A stretch of DNA of 64,000 nt from Warburgia ugandensis (lineage: Eukaryota > Streptophyta > Magnoliopsida > Canellales > Canellaceae): positions 78,935,944-78,999,943 of the forward strand of contig CP141130.1 in NCBI GenBank assembly GCA_035236585.1, given 5' to 3'. A program made the position numbers and the translations under genes. Shown piece by piece: positions 61,107 to 64,000 of the stretch (positions are counted from its first letter, which is position 1; the number at the start of each line of letters is the position of its first letter). The notes below the pieces were generated by a model. It worked only from the letters and a program-made list of their open reading frames with translations, did not search any database and was not told the origin of the DNA.

Positions 61107-63128
61107 CTACGACGATGCCGATGCTGGTGCTGATGCCGACTTCTTTCCCTTTCTTTTCTCTAACCAAAAGAAGCCAAAGAGCGACCCGACCGAAAACACT
61201 GAAAACACGGCAGCAGCAATATCCAATGACGCACTTCTTCCTGAAATTCCTTCAACATCAAACACATTGGTGGTCTTGTTTTTATCAGTATTTTGCCCAT
61301 ACGCCACTTCTTTGCCCGAAGAATCAATAGCATAAGCTCTGATGAAGTAAGTGGCTGTGGGAACATCTTTCTCTACAGTCCAATTGACAGACTCTTCTCT
61401 ACGATTATTGGTGACAGTGTAAGGTGTGGATATAATTTTGTGTTGGCAAGTCTTGTCCTTGTCCAATTCATCGTGGATTTTTCTCCATGCTCGTTCTGCC
61501 TGGCTAATGGGTGCGTAGCACAGCTTGACCGTAATTTTCTTGAAGGCCCTGTCTGTTCCTGCTGGGAGTGAAGTGTTCACTCCCCATGTCACCTTTATCG
61601 TGTCTTCCCCAGCCTTCAGCACTGCAAATGGAACATTTGTGGAATCAGCAATTGTTGTAGGAGAAGAGTGCCGTTATCAAAATATTAGCCGAGGATATTA
61701 ATTCAGTACAATAATTGGCTAATGGAAAGTGATGGATGGTGTTTTCTAAGGGAGATCGTATGTGTCGTGCTGGGTTTTCTATTGTAAGGAAGAGTTTGTC
61801 CATGGGCGAGGTCCTTAGGTGTCAAACTGCCACTTTCTACTAGGAAACAAGATGGGATGGGATATTGACAAAATGCATGGTGGTGGCGAGTATCATGTTG
61901 AGCCGGTCCAGTAATTTTGTGCAATGAAAGAATGGAGGAACAAACTTTTCTCCTTGTATTTGGTGGCTGTAGATGAAGACTGAACCATTAAATTAAAAAG
62001 AGCGAAAAAGTTGATTACAGACAGGCCCTTCACCAGTTGTTATCTATCAGCGCCCAATTAGTGGTGATACTCATAAGAAGTTAGGCGTTATGGCCTGATT
62101 GGTTTGTTTCTTGGCCTTTCGTTCGTTTAGGCTGGATGAGTGGGAGAATAAAGTGAAAATGTTCAAGTAAATACACCGTGTGCCAACTGAAAAGAGTTTC
62201 TGAAAGTGAAAAGTAAAAAGTCGCAGCCTCAGTGCACAAAGCTCAACAGCTTAACTTTATATTTTGCAATAGACGGTTTTCACACCTTCAACCCGCACAC
62301 GAGACAAATCTCCCGTTGCGTCAAAGCTAATATTTTAATGCCAAGAAGCCCCGTAGAAGACTTGTCCATCTACTTTTCTGCCCCTGTGCAACTTCCAACT
62401 TACACGTTTCTCCTTCTCTCTCACTCTGTGTTCGTACTGCTGTAAGTAGACTGGTCATAAATAACGCCACGATGAATTTATCCCCTCACTAAAGGGACGA
62501 CAAGGAGAAGCCACAAAGTTGCCAATTACAGTACTGCTGTTCGGTTCAGCTATTCTGCCAAGCAACATCCCTAGTTTCCCTAGTCCTCCGAAAACCAATG
62601 GGACAAAATAAATGGTAGTTCGCCTGTGACAATTACCACATCCCATACTCTCCTCTTCATCTCCACAGGAAACCTATGGCTTGCTCATGGACTGGAAATT
62701 TTCGTTCAAAGATTCCCATGGAAAATTCCAAATTAAATCGATAACAATTTTCACCAAATTGGGTCTTAATCCAGGATAAACTGCGATTGTAACTCTAATA
62801 GGACTGAGGATCAGATAACCAGAACTGGAAAGGCTAAGGCCATAACATAATCAATACCAATCTAGATTTTTTCAGTCAGAAAGCTGAGATGGGTTACGAG
62901 TATCAGAAATCTAGGTATTTTTCAGTGGATTTCTTCACAAACCAACAGTATTAGAAAGCAGATAAAAAATGTAAGAGAATCTCAATTGGGTCATTTCCTT
63001 TTACCTTGGCCATGCTTTGGAGATGCCTCTACGACAAGTGTCCGAGGAAGAGTTGAGAAGAGCACGGCGCCATAAGCAGTTCCGGCGAACATGAAGTAAA
63101 GAAGAACACCTAACAAACTTAACGCCAT
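61107..63128 (-). CDS. NRT3: NAR2/NRT3-type high-affinity nitrate transport partner, 2 exons, 212 aa
   Basis: Exon 1 is 63128-63005 and exon 2 is 61621-61107. The donor AAG|GTAAAAGG and acceptor TTTGCAG join in frame to give HGQ|VLKAGEDTIKVTWG. The protein has a hydrophobic signal peptide (aa 1-20), the family start AVLFSTLPRTLVVEASPKHG, a central domain with KLCYAPISQAERAWRK and TYFIRAYAIDSSGKEVAYGQ, and a C-terminal membrane segment (about aa 174-194) followed by a basic tail (EKRKGKK). In the family, NAR2/NRT3 sits in the plasma membrane, has no transport activity alone, and binds NRT2 transporters to make high-affinity nitrate uptake work. Length and the two-exon layout are usual for angiosperms. 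I chose the ATG at 63128 because it begins the signal peptide; the upstream frame extension lacks family similarity. The intron is 1383 bp with a SINE remnant. No NRT2 gene is nearby. Confidence 0.96.
62219..62333 (-). mobile_element. Au-type SINE with internal deletion, in the NAR2 intron
   Basis: Reverse-complement copy: the 3' end (GCAGCCTCAGTGCACAAAGC) joins directly to the middle ('attttgcaatagacggttttc'), and the A-box side ends GTTGCGTCAAAGCTAA. About 50 bp is missing. It is in the same sense as NAR2. Confidence 0.78.
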
Positions 63129-63213
63129 TAGAACTGGAGAGAGAGAAGAAGAAGAAGAAGCTTTCAAAGGTGTGTTTGGTTTTCTTTTCGGTTGATGGGC
63201 AGTGAAGAAAGCG

Positions 63214-63224
63214 GTTATATATAA
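63214..63224 (-). promoter_or_regulatory. Probable TATA box of NAR2
   Basis: The minus strand reads TTTATATATAACC about 85-95 bp upstream of the NAR2 ATG. With a start about 30 bp downstream, the leader would be about 55-60 nt and include the 'gaagaagaag' purine stretch. Position and consensus fit; use is inferred. Confidence 0.55.
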
Positions 63225-64000
63225 AGGTTTTGTCAGCCAGTTTTGCAAAGTCAAAACATCTCGAAATGAAAATAATAGAAAGTGCTTTCTGTCTTAGCAT
63301 AATCTAATGAAATTAATGACTCTAAGAGGGATTGAAGGGGCGTGAAAATTGGTTTCTTAAATGAAGGAGTTGGATGAGGCGTTTTGTTCGTTTGACTTTG
63401 TTTGGAAATGAGGGTAAATGAATAGGATATGCGTTCCATCATTCTTGCCGTCTCCTAAGCCCCACAAAGAGGTAGAACACAACAAGAGGGCACGGGGCAA
63501 GGGGCCACAGTCACTTGGAGAAACGGTCCTCTCTGCATATAATATGTTAACATGCTGGGTTCATAGAAACCATCTGTCTTGATTGTGACTGTTGTTAGTA
63601 GGGTTCCACACTTGAGGTTCACATGGAGAGAGAGACTCGGTGGCATGGTTAGCCTGTTAGATCCGCTAACTGATCATTATAAGTTTCTTACTAGGACTGA
63701 TCTATGGTTTGCCTTGCCATTTGATTGGTATCGGGGAAGTGAATGGGTAAAACCGTTTTTAGTAAGTCCTATTAGGAAGTTGGATGGTTTGCATAGCTTT
63801 ACTAGGTAGCTGCTGTCAAGAAAAATATCTACTCATGGACTGTATTACCTGAACTGAGCACCCTGAAAACCCTTATCTTCCAGATATTACAAAAAAGTTC
63901 TAAATCATTACTTCGTTGTAAGTTCCAAAAAAATTGATTTCACCTGGGGCCAATGACTATTATGATCTATGGGTTTTTAATTATCCGCTACTAGCATGAT
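63225..64000. other. NAR2 upstream region
   Basis: It should hold NAR2 regulatory sequence at its left end. I recognise no gene, RNA or element in the remainder. Confidence 0.45.

Overview
The window is nuclear DNA from a flowering plant. It carries intron-bearing plant genes, tRNA-derived SINEs of the angiosperm Au type, chromovirus and copia-type LTR elements, and long (GA)n/(CT)n tracts. Introns of 11.4 kb and 7.2 kb suggest a lineage with large introns, possibly a magnoliid or another woody angiosperm, but the sequence does not fix the species.

Three host genes are supported, each rebuilt exon by exon with GT/AG junctions that keep the reading frame. (1) 10493-23900 (+) is a plant translation initiation factor eIF4B of 530 aa in three exons. 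(2) 41939-52678 (+) is a short-chain dehydrogenase/reductase of the TIC32/retinol-dehydrogenase-like family, 313 aa in eight exons. (3) 61107-63128 (-) is a NAR2/NRT3-type partner of high-affinity nitrate transporters, 212 aa in two exons. They do not form a pathway; they are separate neighbours divided by transposon-rich DNA.

Layout. 1-10.3 kb: no genes; an LTR-derived stretch and (GA)n tracts. 10.3-24 kb: eIF4B, whose first intron holds a 5'-truncated RTE-type LINE, a SINE fragment, a nearly intact SINE with target duplications, and two copies of an unnamed dispersed repeat. 26.3-34.9 kb: a decayed chromovirus with both LTRs, split inside its integrase by a 3.1 kb element. That inner element is chimeric: a gypsy 5' LTR, gag, protease and RT on one side and a TRIM-like 3' end on the other, all inside one 5-bp target duplication. 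35-41 kb: GA-rich duplications, L1-type LINE remnants and four SINE copies, all in minus orientation. 42-48 kb (intron 1 of the dehydrogenase): a 1045-bp tandem duplication, a degenerate satellite-like array and a 33-bp minisatellite. 50.9-51.8 kb: a complete TRIM with target duplications in intron 6. 53.5-58.4 kb: a copia-like non-autonomous element carrying a 2.7 kb solo LTR. 59-64 kb: a palindromic MITE and the NAR2 gene.

I found no CRISPR array, rRNA, functional tRNA, gene cluster or defence system. The most unusual object is the chimeric retroelement at 27589-30690.
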